Origin: Helianthus annuus
Lineage: Eukaryota > Streptophyta > Magnoliopsida > Asterales > Asteraceae
NCBI RefSeq assembly: GCF_002127325.2
Contig: NC_035436.2
Span: 108,213,591 to 108,277,590 of the forward strand
Reading direction: 5' to 3'
Length of the DNA: 64,000 nt
Part shown: positions 1 to 10,994 of the stretch, in pieces
How positions within the stretch are numbered: position 1 is the stretch's first letter
Layout: each line of letters starts with the position of its first letter
Notes under the pieces: model-generated
What the model saw: only the letters and a program-made list of their open reading frames with translations
Databases searched by the model: none
What the model was told of the DNA's origin: nothing
Made by a program: the position numbers and the translations under genes

Positions 1-148
1 CCACTACTGAGGCTGAAGCTACTACTGCGGAATTTCGGGGGGGAGGATGTGACACCCCAGGAAAACCAGTGAACGATACAACTTACCTAGCTTCCTCAGT
101 GAGTGCGTACCAAATTTCAGGACGAAATTTCTTTTTAGTTGGGGATAA
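1..148 (+). pseudogene. TE1 gag-pol 3' tail and 3' untranslated end
   Basis: The first 40 bases translate to the TTEAEATT..EFR tail that also ends the TE6 and TE7 polyproteins, so this is the very end of a chromovirus pol. Compared with TE6, about 20 bases are missing after GGAATTTCGG, which removes one arm of the inverted repeat normally found here. A purine run (41-47) precedes TGTGACACCCC at 48. A degenerate copy of the 19-bp inverted repeat lies at 112-130, followed by the purine run TTGGGGATAA before the LTR at 149. The rest of TE1 lies left of the window. Confidence 0.75.
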
Positions 149-1028
149 TGTGACAACTCGAACTTTAGACCTACTTTGTGTAAATGTTACGTGCTTGTGT
201 GAACCTTGTTGATTTAATGAATGATTGTTAGGATTATTGTATGTTGTGATTATGTCATATGTGTATTGAACGAATGTATGATATGTTATGTGTTTCTATG
301 TATTCAAGCCCAAACGCACAACACCGCTCGACCGCACAAGCCCACTTGGGCTTTACATTTGGACGCGACCCCTTATGGGCAGCCTAAGTGGATTTCGGCC
401 CACCTACTTTACACGAATAACACAAGGGGTGTTGGTAATTTTCACACACTTTGGCAAATCATCCTCACACACAAACCCTAGCTTTCCTCTCTTTCTCTCT
501 CGCTCAAACCCGACGGCACAAGATCATCCTCTTGCTCGGATCAACTCCTGTTCCTTCTCTACTCGGTTAGTATGATTAATTAATCGTGCTTGATGTTTTG
601 ATGTGTGTTTATAATAGCCTTGCATGATGATCTAGGGTTCTTGATTAACATGATTGTTTATGTTAAATGATAGTGTTCTTGATAATCGGATCCCATGTAC
701 ACTTGATTTACATGTTCAATAATGTTTATACGTTTTGGAATGCATGATCTAGTAATCGGCTGTTATGAGTTGTTAATCACATGATGCTTGAATTAACCGG
801 CTGTAATATAGTAGAACTCGGATAGATGATCAGGTTTAATTCGGGTAAATGTTCATAAGATGTGTTCATGCATGATTCGGTTAGGGTTCTTGAGAAAAAC
901 ATGTGAATTATGCTTGTTTAATCGATATAGGATTGGGATAGAATCTTTGATTTTGTTAATTGATTGTTAATATGGAAACTGTTAAAAGCTTGTAACCGAT
1001 TGCATGACATCCGGAAGTTTGTTACGGA

Positions 1029-1564
1029 TCGCACAAGACCGGAATCGCACAAGATCAGATCATGCAAGATCTGATCCGAACGCACAAGCTGATCCGGTCG
1101 CACAAGAGGCCCTGATCGTACAAGGGGTCTCCAGTCGCACAAGGCATGCCCAGTCGCACAAGGGGTAATGTTGTTTAGCTGTTGGGCCTTAGAAGCCCAA
1201 GACACAAACGTACAAGCCCACACTGATCGCACAAGTTGAGCGTTATGCTGTTGGGCCGAGCAGCCCAAGTTCCCTAAATCGCACAACCCAACCTGACCGA
1301 CCAGGCCCATCTGATTCGCACAAGGTGTACCTTATTGGGCCGATATACTAATTGGATTATTTATGTTATTGGATCGCACAAGTCACTCACGAATATTAAT
1401 TGGGCCGAGATTGTATTATTAGTTTGTTATGATATTTGGGCCGTATATGTTAAACTGTTTGCTTGTATGTTGGGCCGGAGATTTGTTGGGCTTGGACATT
1501 GAATCACACAAGATGGTTGGGCTCGCACAAGCTTGATGGCCCAACCATCCGGGTCGCACAAGTT
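1029..1564 (+). repeat. Dispersed CGCACAAG array in TE1 LTR
   Basis: At least a dozen copies of CGCACAAG, plus variants such as CGTACAAG and CATGCAAG, occur at irregular spacing, interleaved with TTGGGCC/GGCCCAA words. The block sits where TE2, TE6 and TE7 carry GACTCGCAACC arrays, that is in the LTR upstream of the conserved GTGAGT splice-donor-like site. Function is unknown. Confidence 0.8.
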
Positions 1565-1583
1565 GAGAATGTTATGTTTGACT

Positions 1584-1588
1584 GTTAC
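1584..1588. repeat. Target-site duplication GTTAC of TE2 (left)
   Basis: GTTAC here is repeated at 10995-10999 directly after TE2. Removing TE2 and one copy rejoins the TE1 LTR. Five bases is the usual duplication for Ty3/Gypsy integrases. Confidence 0.93.
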
Positions 1589-1874
1589 TGTCACACCCCC
1601 AAATTCCACCTGCGGATAACACCCGCTTCGGGGGCGTGACTGACCAGGATCCAGCCACCAATTATACTGAGCATTTAATTAATAGTAGAAATATTTAATA
1701 TCCGGAGTAATTAGCAACATTAGAGTTTAGATTCGGAAATTAGTTTAACAAAACAGCGGAAGCATAAACCAAAATTGTTTTAAAGACAGTTCATTGTTCA
1801 AAACAGTTATCCCGACACGCGGGTTTGACGAACACTACACATCCCCAAGCAGCAGCTCCTGAATCATTGGTTAC

Positions 1875-2446
1875 CTGCAAAGCATGCAGTAAGGGGTCAA
1901 CAATAATGCTGAGTGAGTTCACTAGTTGTCCAGTTTTAATTACCAAAAACTTGTTTCACCGGTTAATTTACCCGTTTATACATGCCCTGGGGAGCTACCC
2001 CAAAAGTTAGCGACTAAACTGTTTTTCCAATACCGAACACTAGGTAACCGTTGCGTTTCCGCAGGATGCCCCGATGTCAATGTTCTATCATCATTGACGG
2101 ATTTCTGAGTACATTAGTTCACGACCGTCCCAAACCAGGGCACGGTGTGAGGCTGGTAAACACCTAAATAGCGCTATCAACTAATAACCCGCTCGCCTAA
2201 CCCGGCGACTAATCGGTATTTGTAGTAGGGACTTGAGTGATAGAGTTTCGTTTAGTGCCGTTAGTTGCAATCCGTATAAACAGTAATTAACCAAAATGTT
2301 TCCCAATACCCGGGAAGGAAAAGTAAGTTTTGTTCCCCATAACTAGGGAAGGTATGTAAATGGTATCCCCTTTTACCAGGGGATAGGGTTGTTTCAGTCT
2401 CGTGTCCCAAACCACCGGGACGCATGCTTTTAAGTTGTGAACTCAC
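1875..2446 (-). other. Putative leader intron, TE2 3' LTR copy
   Basis: On the minus strand CCCAAG/GTGAGT begins the segment and CTGCATGCTTTGCAG/G ends it, 572 bp. The same pair stands at 8901-9472 in the 5' LTR and at matching places in TE1, TE3, TE6 and TE7. Only the 5' LTR copy would lie in the transcribed leader. Splicing is inferred from sequence. Confidence 0.5.
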
Positions 2447-2717
2447 CTTGGGTTGCTCGGTAGATTTATGTTACTTGTCAAACACGCTGGTCACCACGTC
2501 CTAACATGGTTACCAGTATAGGTCAGGTTTGGTGCACAAGCAATCGCGTAAAAACTATACACATAACTGGCACGTAATATGCAAAACAATACAAACAGTC
2601 ATGGGGTTATTGGGCCGGCCCTAACATTCACACATTCAAACAGAACACAGTGACACATAGTCCATTTAACAGATAGCCCATGATACACACAATGGCCCAA
2701 TAACCAAAGTGAGCAGC

Positions 2718-2965
2718 CCACTCGCAACCAGATGGTCTCGAGTCGTAACCAGGAGATCTCGGCTTGTCACGTTATGGTTGCGAGTCGCAACCGTGTGGTC
2801 TCGAGTCATCATGCTGTGGTTGCGAGTCGCAACCGTCGTAGTCTCGAGTCGCAATCATGAGGTTTCGAGTTGTCATGCTATGATTGCGAGTCGCAACTAC
2901 GTGGTCTCGAGTTGTCTTGCCTTGGTTGCGAGTCGAAACGGTGCGGTTGCGAGTCGGAATGCTGT
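2718..2965. repeat. GGTTGCGA/TCGCAACC array in TE2 LTR
   Basis: Imperfect tandem blocks combine GGTTGCGAGTCGCAACC (8-base arms around one central base) with GGTCTCGAGTC. An identical block is at 9744-9991. Related arrays occur in TE6 (39078-39325, 56661-56905) and TE7 (41028-41280, 48611-48863). The repeats can fold into short hairpins on either strand. Confidence 0.85.
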
Positions 2966-3968
2966 CTTTTTCATGTACACGTGATGATGCAGATCTATCA
3001 GTCCAATAAGTACTATGCAATCAGACCCAGATTAGGAAACAGCCAATAAGGTTCCACTAACACTTTTCCTAAACTGACCAACCATGAAAATAGATCAAAC
3101 TTTGCCATTTTTAAAAACCTTCAAACCATATTCAACAAGTTCATCCTATATTCAAAGTTTTCTAGGGTTTTCATGCCAACATAATCACACATTTTTGAAC
3201 CAAAACTCACATATTTCTAGCAAGATCATCATGTAAGAACAAGAAACACACATGTTTGTAGCCGAAATCTCATATTTAACAACATCATTTTGCAAGGACA
3301 ATGAAGCATAGATTGGTTAGCCATGAATACTCTTAGACTACCATTTTCTAACCATTTTTAAACATGTTACCACATATTGTCAAGCTTTACAAACCAACCT
3401 AAGAATCATGCATCTTGTTTCTAACCAAACATTTTCTAGTTCATATATCACACATAATTTCTACACACAAAATAGAACACTAACCGGTTTGAGAAGAAGA
3501 AGCCGTAAACAAGGAAAAGAACCGAGAAGATGGAGTGTCCGAGTTAGTGGTCTTGACCGAGTCCTTGTCCGAGATCCTTGCTTGGTCCGAAAATAGGAAG
3601 AGATGGAATGTTGTTTTGGGGTTTTCTAGTTTGAGAGAAAATAGGAGAAGTGTGTTTGTGTGTTGTGTATGAAATGAGGGAAAGTGGGGAAAGGTGGGGT
3701 ATATATACCAAGGGATGTTTCGGGTTGGGCTTGGGGTTTCGGCCCAAACCGGTTACGGCCCAAAGGCCCACTCGCAACCGCCCGGTTGCGAGTCATGGTC
3801 TCGACTCGCATATAACACATACATATATACATACCAATGCACACATAACAAAGCACATATCACATAAAGATTCACGTTATCATTAAGTTTAGTCAGTCAC
3901 TAGTCACATAATGTACAAACAAGTTACATCACGACACAACGAAAGGTTCTAGATTTCGGGTTGTCACA

Positions 3969-3982
3969 TCATCCCCAAGTTG
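3969..3982 (-). other. TE2 polypurine tract (inner)
   Basis: On the minus strand AACTTGGGGATGA ends directly at the LTR start, the expected position for plus-strand DNA priming. A second purine run, GGGGGGTGGA, followed by TGTGACACCCC lies about 100 bp further inside (near 4067-4080). The LTR pair and target duplication show that this copy used the inner tract. Confidence 0.75.
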
Positions 3983-3986
3983 AAAG

Positions 3987-4005
3987 AAATTTCGTCCCGA
4001 AATTT
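3987..4005. repeat. AAATTTCGGGACGAAATTT inverted repeat (TE2)
   Basis: Perfect 8-base arms surround a 3-base centre. The same 19-mer precedes the purine tract in TE3, TE4, TE5, TE6 and TE7, with one mismatch in TE1. A second version, GGAATTTCGGGACGAAATTCC in minus-strand sense, is at 4088-4108 inside the pol tail. Role unknown; it may be a structural element near the plus-strand primer. Confidence 0.85.
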
Positions 4006-4029
4006 GATGGCACTCACTGAGGAAGCTAG

Positions 4030-5925
4030 TCAAGTTGTAAGTTTTTCCCGGTTATCCTGGGGTGTCACATCCACCCCCCGTTGATCTGGAATTTCGTCCC
4101 GAAATTCCGTAGCTTCAGCCTCAGTAGCGTTTGTACTGTTCTCAAACAGTTGGGGATATTTTTGTTTCATCCGATCTTCGCGCTCCCAGGTGAACTCTGG
4201 GCCGCGACGTGAGTTCCAACGAACTCGAACAAGGGGTATTCTAGTGCTCTTGAGGACCTTAACATCCCGGTCCGTGATTTCGACAGGTTCTTCGACGAAT
4301 TTCAACTGTTCGTCGATCGTGAGTTCCTTCAGAGGAACTACGTGCGTCTCATCTGACAGACACTTCTTCAGATTTGACACATGGAAAACGTTGTGAACTG
4401 CACCGAGTTCTGCTGGTAAGTTCAGTCTGTAGGCCACCTTGCCTATTTTCTCAAGGATTTCGAAAGGTCCAACGTACCGTGGGTTGAGTTTGCCTCGTTT
4501 ACCAAAACGAACCACACCCTTCCAGGGTGAAACTTTGAGTGATACCCGCTCCCCAACCTGGAGCTCAAGTGGTTTCCTGCCCTTATCGGCGTAGGCCTTC
4601 TGACGGTCACGAGCGGCCGCCATGCGTTGTCGTATTTGAGCAATCCGCTCAGTAGTGTCTACCACATGTTCTGGACCAGTGATTTGACTATCCCCCCCAC
4701 CTCTGCCCAACGAAGAGGTGACCGGCATTTACGTCCGTACAATGCCTCAAACGGAGCAGCTTTAATGCTGGTGTGGTAGCTGTTATTGTACGAGAATTCC
4801 ACGAGTGGCAGATGCCTTTCCCAGCTGTTGCCAAAGTCGATTACATAAGCGCGAAGCATGTCTTCTAAGGTTTGAATAGTTCGCTCGGACTGCCCGTCCG
4901 TCTGTGGGTGATACGCTGTGCTCATATCTAGACGTGAGCCAAAAGACTTGTGCATTGCTTGCCACAGTTCCGAAGTAAAACGTGCATCTCGATCAGAGAT
5001 GATAGAGGTGGGCACCCCGTGCCTCGAACAACTTCCTTGAGGTATATCTCCGCCAGAGTGGAGAATTTATCTGTTGTCTTTGATTGCCAAGAAGTGTGCG
5101 GATTTCGTGAGTCGATCCACGATCACCCAGATAGTATCGTTTCCGCGCTGTGATCTAGGTAGGCCAGTAACGAAATCCATGGAAATTTGCTCCCATTTCC
5201 ATTATGGTATCTCTGGTTGTTGGAGTAGGCCTGAGGGTTTCTGATATTCCGTCTTGACTCGCGCACAAGTCAAACACTTGCTGACGTAAGTTGCTATGTG
5301 GGCCATCATGCTAGGCCACCAATACGTAGTCTTAATATCGTGGTACAACTTGTCCGAACCAGGGTGTACTGTGTAGCGAGATTTGTGCGCTTCATCCACC
5401 ACAAGTTCTCGTAAGTCGCCATAGAGTGGGACCCAAATGCGTCCTGTTACATAATAAGTACCGTCTTCCTTCTGTTCTAAGCGTTGCCTTGACCCGCGTA
5501 GGGCTTCAGCTCTAACGTTCTCTGGTTTCAGTGCTTCTATCTGAACAGCTCGTATTTGCGAAGGTAGACTAGAATGGATCGTGAGTTGTAAAGCTCTTAC
5601 GCGCTTAGGCGTAGTGTCCTTCCGATTGAGGGCGTCTGCCACTACATTGGCCTTGCCCGGGTGATACCTGATAGAGCACTCGTAATCATTCAGCAGTCCG
5701 ACCCATCGTTGCTGTCGCATATTCAGTTCCTTCTGCTTGAATATGTGTTCTAAACTTCTGTGGTCGGTGTAGATGGCGCACCTGGTTCCGTATAGGTAAT
5801 GCCGTCATAACTTACGTGCGAAGATCACTGCTCCCAGTTCCAAATCATGCGTTGTGTAGTTCCTTTCGTGCGTCCTAAGTTGTCGAGAGGCGTAAGCAAT
5901 AACCCTCTCGCGTTGCATCCGTGTG
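4030..5925 (-). pseudogene. TE2 pol 3' part: RNase H end, integrase, chromodomain-like tail (broken)
   Basis: Frames match the TE7 polyprotein closely: the end of RNase H ([11 protein letters not shown] region), the integrase HHCC finger ([14 protein letters not shown]), the integrase core ([18 protein letters not shown]), then the [14 protein letters not shown] and EFTWERED tail. The line of defects includes a CAA-to-TAA stop just after PEIP (about 5200), a one-base deletion near 5028, two extra G in a G-run near 4690, and changes around the CRSPLCW motif. Similarity to TE7 is high up to about 5.75 kb and then falls into the decayed core. It cannot make a working integrase. Confidence 0.9.
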
Positions 5926-8160
5926 TACTGGGACCCTGATTCGAAGCATCATGGTATACCGCTAGATCACCCGTACCCTAGGGTGAAGATGATGCTCAGT
6001 GCATTACAAATTTGGGATTCGAAAGCTGAAAAGACGTCCTCCTGTTTTGGTCTTTCACGAACACAACACCCTGCTGTGCCAACGAGACTTAAGCTGTGCG
6101 ACCTTCGAAAATCTTGTGATTAAGCTGCGATAGCATCTAGTGGGACCAAGAAACTCCTGTATCCTCGAGGGATCTTTGATGTTGATCAGTTCCTAACAAA
6201 ATGGATCTTAGCGAGACCCATGTGTATTCCCACTTCGTTGTTTGATAAAAAGAAAATGTGTACTTCCCGAATCCTGAAGTCATACTTAGGTAGACTTCGC
6301 ACGTAGACGCTCCTCCCCTAGAAGCTCTACAATGGAATACAAGTGTTGTTCATGGTGCCCCTTTCTCCTAGAAGTGATTCAAAACGTACTAGATAAACAC
6401 AGTTGCAGTGTGATCCATAAAGCAGCTGGTGGGTTGTTCACCCCAAAAGGTCATGGAATAATTCATCCGGTGTCTCCTGGGAATGGCCTTATTGCGTTCA
6501 CTATGCCGTTTTAGGAACATCCTCCCTTTGGACTTCCATCTGATGTTAGTTCGTTCGCTACTCAATCTTCACATAGGAGCATGACCCATGTAACTGGTCA
6601 ACAGGTTGTCAATACAGGATCGAGACGAACGGTTATGGGCTGTCACCTTGATGAGTTCTTAATAGTCAGTATACACACGAAAAGGTCCATCTTCCCTAGG
6701 ATAAGTGGGGCTCCCCCAAAGCGAAGAAATAGACCCTACAAAACTCCTGTCCAACGGTTCCTATAGTTGCTTTGATAGATCTTGCGACCTTCCTGGCGCA
6801 AAATGGTAAAAGTACAAGTAATCAGGGCTGCCTCAGACGTGAGATCAAACTGAGATTCCGCCTAACAAATTTTCGGAAGAAAAACTGAATGTTCCTCGGA
6901 TAGCACGCCGAGAGAAACAACGAACAACTGGTGGATCCTCGATCCACTTTTCCTTAGCCTTAACATCCGTAGCGGTTGCTGACCCAGCGGAGTGATCCCT
7001 CTGTAGACACTTCTGGCCTTCACAGCTGAAATGGCGCTAACTATTGAACTACTCTGATGCTTTAGAACAAATGCCGATTCTCCACACAAAGTTTTCTCCT
7101 CACTGGGTATATTCGCGTGATTCCTGGGTAACCAATTCACACTAACTACTGCGTTGTAACCATCGAGGGTGGTAGAAGGAAGGTCGACATCGGACACTCG
7201 TCCCACAAGGTCGTGTTTACATCCTAACGAACTTTTGAGATTCTATTTGACTTGCCATCAGTCGATTCCACATCTGGTTCGGTTTCAAGAAGTATCAGGG
7301 TCAAGCAGAATAGAGATGAAGCAAACAACTACCCATACAAGCTACCATGTTGCTACTACGCCTGGCGTCGCCTGCGCCAATCCTAAATGCCCTTCCACGA
7401 GCATCATTTCCAATGTTGTTGTTACGGTTGCGAGGATTCCCATTACTATTATCATTCCCCTGGTTGTTGACCTTGAGGTTGTCGCGACTGTTGTTTCTGA
7501 TGTCGTTGCTTGAAATGGTGCGCTACGATCCTTCACTGACAAGTCCATCTTGTCACGTTTCCGTGCCGCGTCCCAAGATGTACTTATTGAGCTGGCCGTT
7601 ACGCATTTCCGTACCATTGTCAATTGTCATCGCTTATGGCCCGACTGATTCGTAAGAGCTGGCTCCTATGAGCCGCTGACTAGGGTTAAGGGTTCGATTG
7701 AAGTCAATTCGCTGATGCTCGTTGTCGGTGACTAGGGTCGTTCAAATGCTGAAGCCAGTAAGGTACCACGTCTACCCTCTTGACTGAGTAATACACGGTA
7801 TGTTGAGATAGTGTTGCAGAAGTGATCGCACTTCGGGATTTAAGACGTCAACACGTTAAGTTCCAGCAAGCGAAGAAAGGTGAGAAGGATATAGTCCAAT
7901 CATTGTCGTTTCAACATCCATCCCAGGGATGTTCATACAAGCACCTAATGTTCTACACAGTTCGCTAGGCGTTCATATGGGTGTTCAGGTAATACTCGAT
8001 AGCATCGAGGTTCGAAAGGGGTGCAGTGAGAAGTGAAAAGATCGTGTTCGAGTAGGAGACAATCACTGCTACGGCTCCTATGGACTGTTGTGTTTCTCAT
8101 CATACAAATAACGAAACGGAATCCCTTTTTCACTTGTTAAGCCTCACTGGGACTCACATC
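5926..8160 (-). pseudogene. TE2 decayed gag-pol core shared with TE3
   Basis: No long frame survives. On the minus strand this segment aligns along its length with TE3 around 14.9-17.3 kb. Shared stretches include a gag end with the AATTGAC..GTGTAACTGCCAGC region, the asparagine-rich linker, GGGCATTTAGGATT.., and a fossil RNase H start (GATTCGAA..GTCCCAGT). The original function was gag, protease and RT. Both copies are riddled with stops and indels, so the decay predates the last transpositions. Confidence 0.75.
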
Positions 8161-8598
8161 CACCCCACTATATTATTATGTGTGCACCCACAATAATATT
8201 GTGATTTGCATGTTCATCTCAGCTCCTCTTAACTCATGTCAAATGGTTCCCCACACTCGAGTAGATTTCAAAGAGTATCAAGTAGTGTAAGTCATGGAGG
8301 TTTAGGGAATTACCACCCTATTAATCACATGATACGAGAAAGTGTACATGAATTCATATTGGTGTGCTAACGTGCAATCACATGCAATATCGTATGTGGG
8401 CGTTCACTAGTTAGGCATACTAGTACGTATAGCGAAACAGGAAACATAAAGCAAACAAGTAAACACTGGTCCGAGCTATGAGGTCGAAAGTGTGGAGCCT
8501 TGTACTTGGAGTGTAGTGTCGTCACGAGTCACGGGTTATAGTCTGGTTTTCTCCAAAAAGATTTTCCCCTTTTTAAAACCAAGTTCACTATAACCAAT
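8161..8598 (-). other. TE2 untranslated leader
   Basis: This stretch lies between the primer site and the gag fossil. It holds GTGGGTGCACAC and a TATTATTG..CAATAATA inverted repeat near 8170-8200, also found in TE3 near 14900-14940. No gene is seen. Confidence 0.6.
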
Positions 8599-8611
8599 GG
8601 CTCTGATACCA
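8599..8611 (-). other. TE2 primer binding site (iMet tRNA)
   Basis: The minus strand reads TGGTATCAGAGCC three bases after the 5' LTR end. This is complementary to the 3' end of plant initiator methionine tRNA, the usual minus-strand primer for these elements. Confidence 0.95.
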
Positions 8612-8900
8612 ATCTGTCACACCCCCAAATTCCACCTGCGGATAACACCCGCTTCGGGGGCGTGACTGACCAGGATCCAGCCACCAATTATACTGAGCAT
8701 TTAATTAATAGTAGAAATATTTAATATCCGGAGTAATTAGCAACATTAGAGTTTAGATTCGGAAATTAGTTTAACAAAACAGCGGAAGCATAAACCAAAA
8801 TTGTTTTAAAGACAGTTCATTGTTCAAAACAGTTATCCCGACACGCGGGTTTGACGAACACTACACATCCCCAAGCAGCAGCTCCTGAATCATTGGTTAC

Positions 8901-9472
8901 CTGCAAAGCATGCAGTAAGGGGTCAACAATAATGCTGAGTGAGTTCACTAGTTGTCCAGTTTTAATTACCAAAAACTTGTTTCACCGGTTAATTTACCCG
9001 TTTATACATGCCCTGGGGAGCTACCCCAAAAGTTAGCGACTAAACTGTTTTTCCAATACCGAACACTAGGTAACCGTTGCGTTTCCGCAGGATGCCCCGA
9101 TGTCAATGTTCTATCATCATTGACGGATTTCTGAGTACATTAGTTCACGACCGTCCCAAACCAGGGCACGGTGTGAGGCTGGTAAACACCTAAATAGCGC
9201 TATCAACTAATAACCCGCTCGCCTAACCCGGCGACTAATCGGTATTTGTAGTAGGGACTTGAGTGATAGAGTTTCGTTTAGTGCCGTTAGTTGCAATCCG
9301 TATAAACAGTAATTAACCAAAATGTTTCCCAATACCCGGGAAGGAAAAGTAAGTTTTGTTCCCCATAACTAGGGAAGGTATGTAAATGGTATCCCCTTTT
9401 ACCAGGGGATAGGGTTGTTTCAGTCTCGTGTCCCAAACCACCGGGACGCATGCTTTTAAGTTGTGAACTCAC
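8901..9472 (-). other. Putative leader intron in TE2 5' LTR
   Basis: AAG/GTGAGT starts it and TTTGCAG/G ends it. It lies downstream of the TATA-like box, so it would be part of the primary transcript leader. Supported only by splice-site consensus and by matching sites in the other LTRs. Confidence 0.5.
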
Positions 9473-10725
9473 CTTGGGTTGCTCGGTAGATTTATGTTAC
9501 TTGTCAAACACGCTGGTCACCACGTCCTAACATGGTTACCAGTATAGGTCAGGTTTGGTGCACAAGCAATCGCGTAAAAACTATACACATAACTGGCACG
9601 TAATATGCAAAACAATACAAACAGTCATGGGGTTATTGGGCCGGCCCTAACATTCACACATTCAAACAGAACACAGTGACACATAGTCCATTTAACAGAT
9701 AGCCCATGATACACACAATGGCCCAATAACCAAAGTGAGCAGCCCACTCGCAACCAGATGGTCTCGAGTCGTAACCAGGAGATCTCGGCTTGTCACGTTA
9801 TGGTTGCGAGTCGCAACCGTGTGGTCTCGAGTCATCATGCTGTGGTTGCGAGTCGCAACCGTCGTAGTCTCGAGTCGCAATCATGAGGTTTCGAGTTGTC
9901 ATGCTATGATTGCGAGTCGCAACTACGTGGTCTCGAGTTGTCTTGCCTTGGTTGCGAGTCGAAACGGTGCGGTTGCGAGTCGGAATGCTGTCTTTTTCAT
10001 GTACACGTGATGATGCAGATCTATCAGTCCAATAAGTACTATGCAATCAGACCCAGATTAGGAAACAGCCAATAAGGTTCCACTAACACTTTTCCTAAAC
10101 TGACCAACCATGAAAATAGATCAAACTTTGCCATTTTTAAAAACCTTCAAACCATATTCAACAAGTTCATCCTATATTCAAAGTTTTCTAGGGTTTTCAT
10201 GCCAACATAATCACACATTTTTGAACCAAAACTCACATATTTCTAGCAAGATCATCATGTAAGAACAAGAAACACACATGTTTGTAGCCGAAATCTCATA
10301 TTTAACAACATCATTTTGCAAGGACAATGAAGCATAGATTGGTTAGCCATGAATACTCTTAGACTACCATTTTCTAACCATTTTTAAACATGTTACCACA
10401 TATTGTCAAGCTTTACAAACCAACCTAAGAATCATGCATCTTGTTTCTAACCAAACATTTTCTAGTTCATATATCACACATAATTTCTACACACAAAATA
10501 GAACACTAACCGGTTTGAGAAGAAGAAGCCGAAAACAAGGAAAAGAACCGAGAAGATGGAGTGTCCGAGTTAGTGGTCTTGACCGAGTCCTTGTCCGAGA
10601 TCCTTGCTTGGTCCGAAAATAGGAAGAGATGGAATGTTGTTTTGGGGTTTTCTAGTTTGAGAGAAAATAGGAGAAGTGTGTTTGTGTGTTGTGTATGAAA
10701 TGAGGGAAAGTGGGGAAAGGTGGGG

Positions 10726-10735
10726 TATATATACC
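10726..10735 (-). promoter_or_regulatory. TATA-like box of TE2 5' LTR
   Basis: Minus strand GGTATATATA lies downstream of GGCCCA/TGGGCC words at 10775-10800. The copy in the 3' LTR is at 3700-3709. Together these resemble a plant Pol II promoter with site II (TGGGCY) elements. Confidence 0.6.
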
Positions 10736-10994
10736 AAGGGATGTTTCGGGTTGGGCTTGGGGTTTCGGCCCAAACCGGTTACGGCCCAAAGGCCCACTCG
10801 CAACCGCCCGGTTGCGAGTCATGGTCTCGACTCGCATATAACACATACATATATACATACCAATGCACACATAACAAAGCACATATCACATAAAGATTCA
10901 CGTTATCATTAAGTTTAGTCAGTCACTAGTCACATAATGTACAAACAAGTTACATCACGACACAACGAAAGGTTCTAGATTTCGGGTTGTCACA

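Larger units (their letters stand above)
149..1588 (+). mobile_element. TE1 3' LTR, first part (split by TE2)
   Basis: The LTR starts TGTGACAACTCGAAC, as in TE6, which is its closest relative here. It breaks at 1588 where TE2 is inserted and resumes at 11000. GTTAC occurs on both sides of TE2 (1584-1588, 10995-10999). I place the start at 149 by analogy with TE6; a start at 48, as TE7 uses, cannot be excluded because TE1's 5' LTR is outside the window. No clear TATA box was found. Confidence 0.85.
1589..3968 (-). repeat. TE2 3' LTR
   Basis: It reads TGTGACAACCC..GGTGTGACA on the minus strand and matches 8615-10994 at an offset of 7,026 with one substitution seen. It contains a TATA-like box (3700-3709), a GGTTGCGA/TCGCAACC array (2718-2965), a donor-like AAG/GTGAGT (about 2446) and an acceptor-like TTTGCAG (about 1875). 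Confidence 0.95.
1589..10994 (-). mobile_element. TE2: Ty3/Gypsy LTR retrotransposon, non-autonomous chimera
   Basis: This complete insertion has LTRs at 1589-3968 and 8615-10994, the target duplication GTTAC, and an iMet primer site next to the 5' LTR. The LTRs are each 2,380 bp with no length difference. The single mismatch I found is T3506 against A10532, so insertion is very recent. The interior is not functional: the 3' third is a recognisable pol with stops and frameshifts, and the rest is a decayed gag-pol core shared with TE3. It must have been mobilised in trans, probably by a TE7-like element. Confidence 0.95.
8615..10994 (-). repeat. TE2 5' LTR
   Basis: Promoter-bearing copy, the pair of 1589-3968. 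In minus-strand order it has the start TGTGACAACCC, several TGGGCC words, a TATA-like box (10726-10735), a GGTTGCGA/TCGCAACC array (9744-9991), a GTGAGT donor-like site (9472), an acceptor-like GCAG (8901) and the end GGTGTGACA. Confidence 0.95.

Noticed and set aside
1825..2010. Short ORFs inside LTRs, including those repeated in both LTR copies (1825-2010 and 8851-9036, 2709-2984 and 9735-10010, 41419-41694 and 49002-49277)
   Set aside because: They recur only because LTRs are duplicated, are 60-95 codons long, have low complexity from repeat arrays, and show no domain or codon signal.
3969..4080. TE2 LTR starting at the outer TGTGACACCCC (near 4067), as in TE7
   Set aside because: The right LTR ends at 10994 with the GTTAC duplication and lacks that extra segment, so TE2 uses the inner border.
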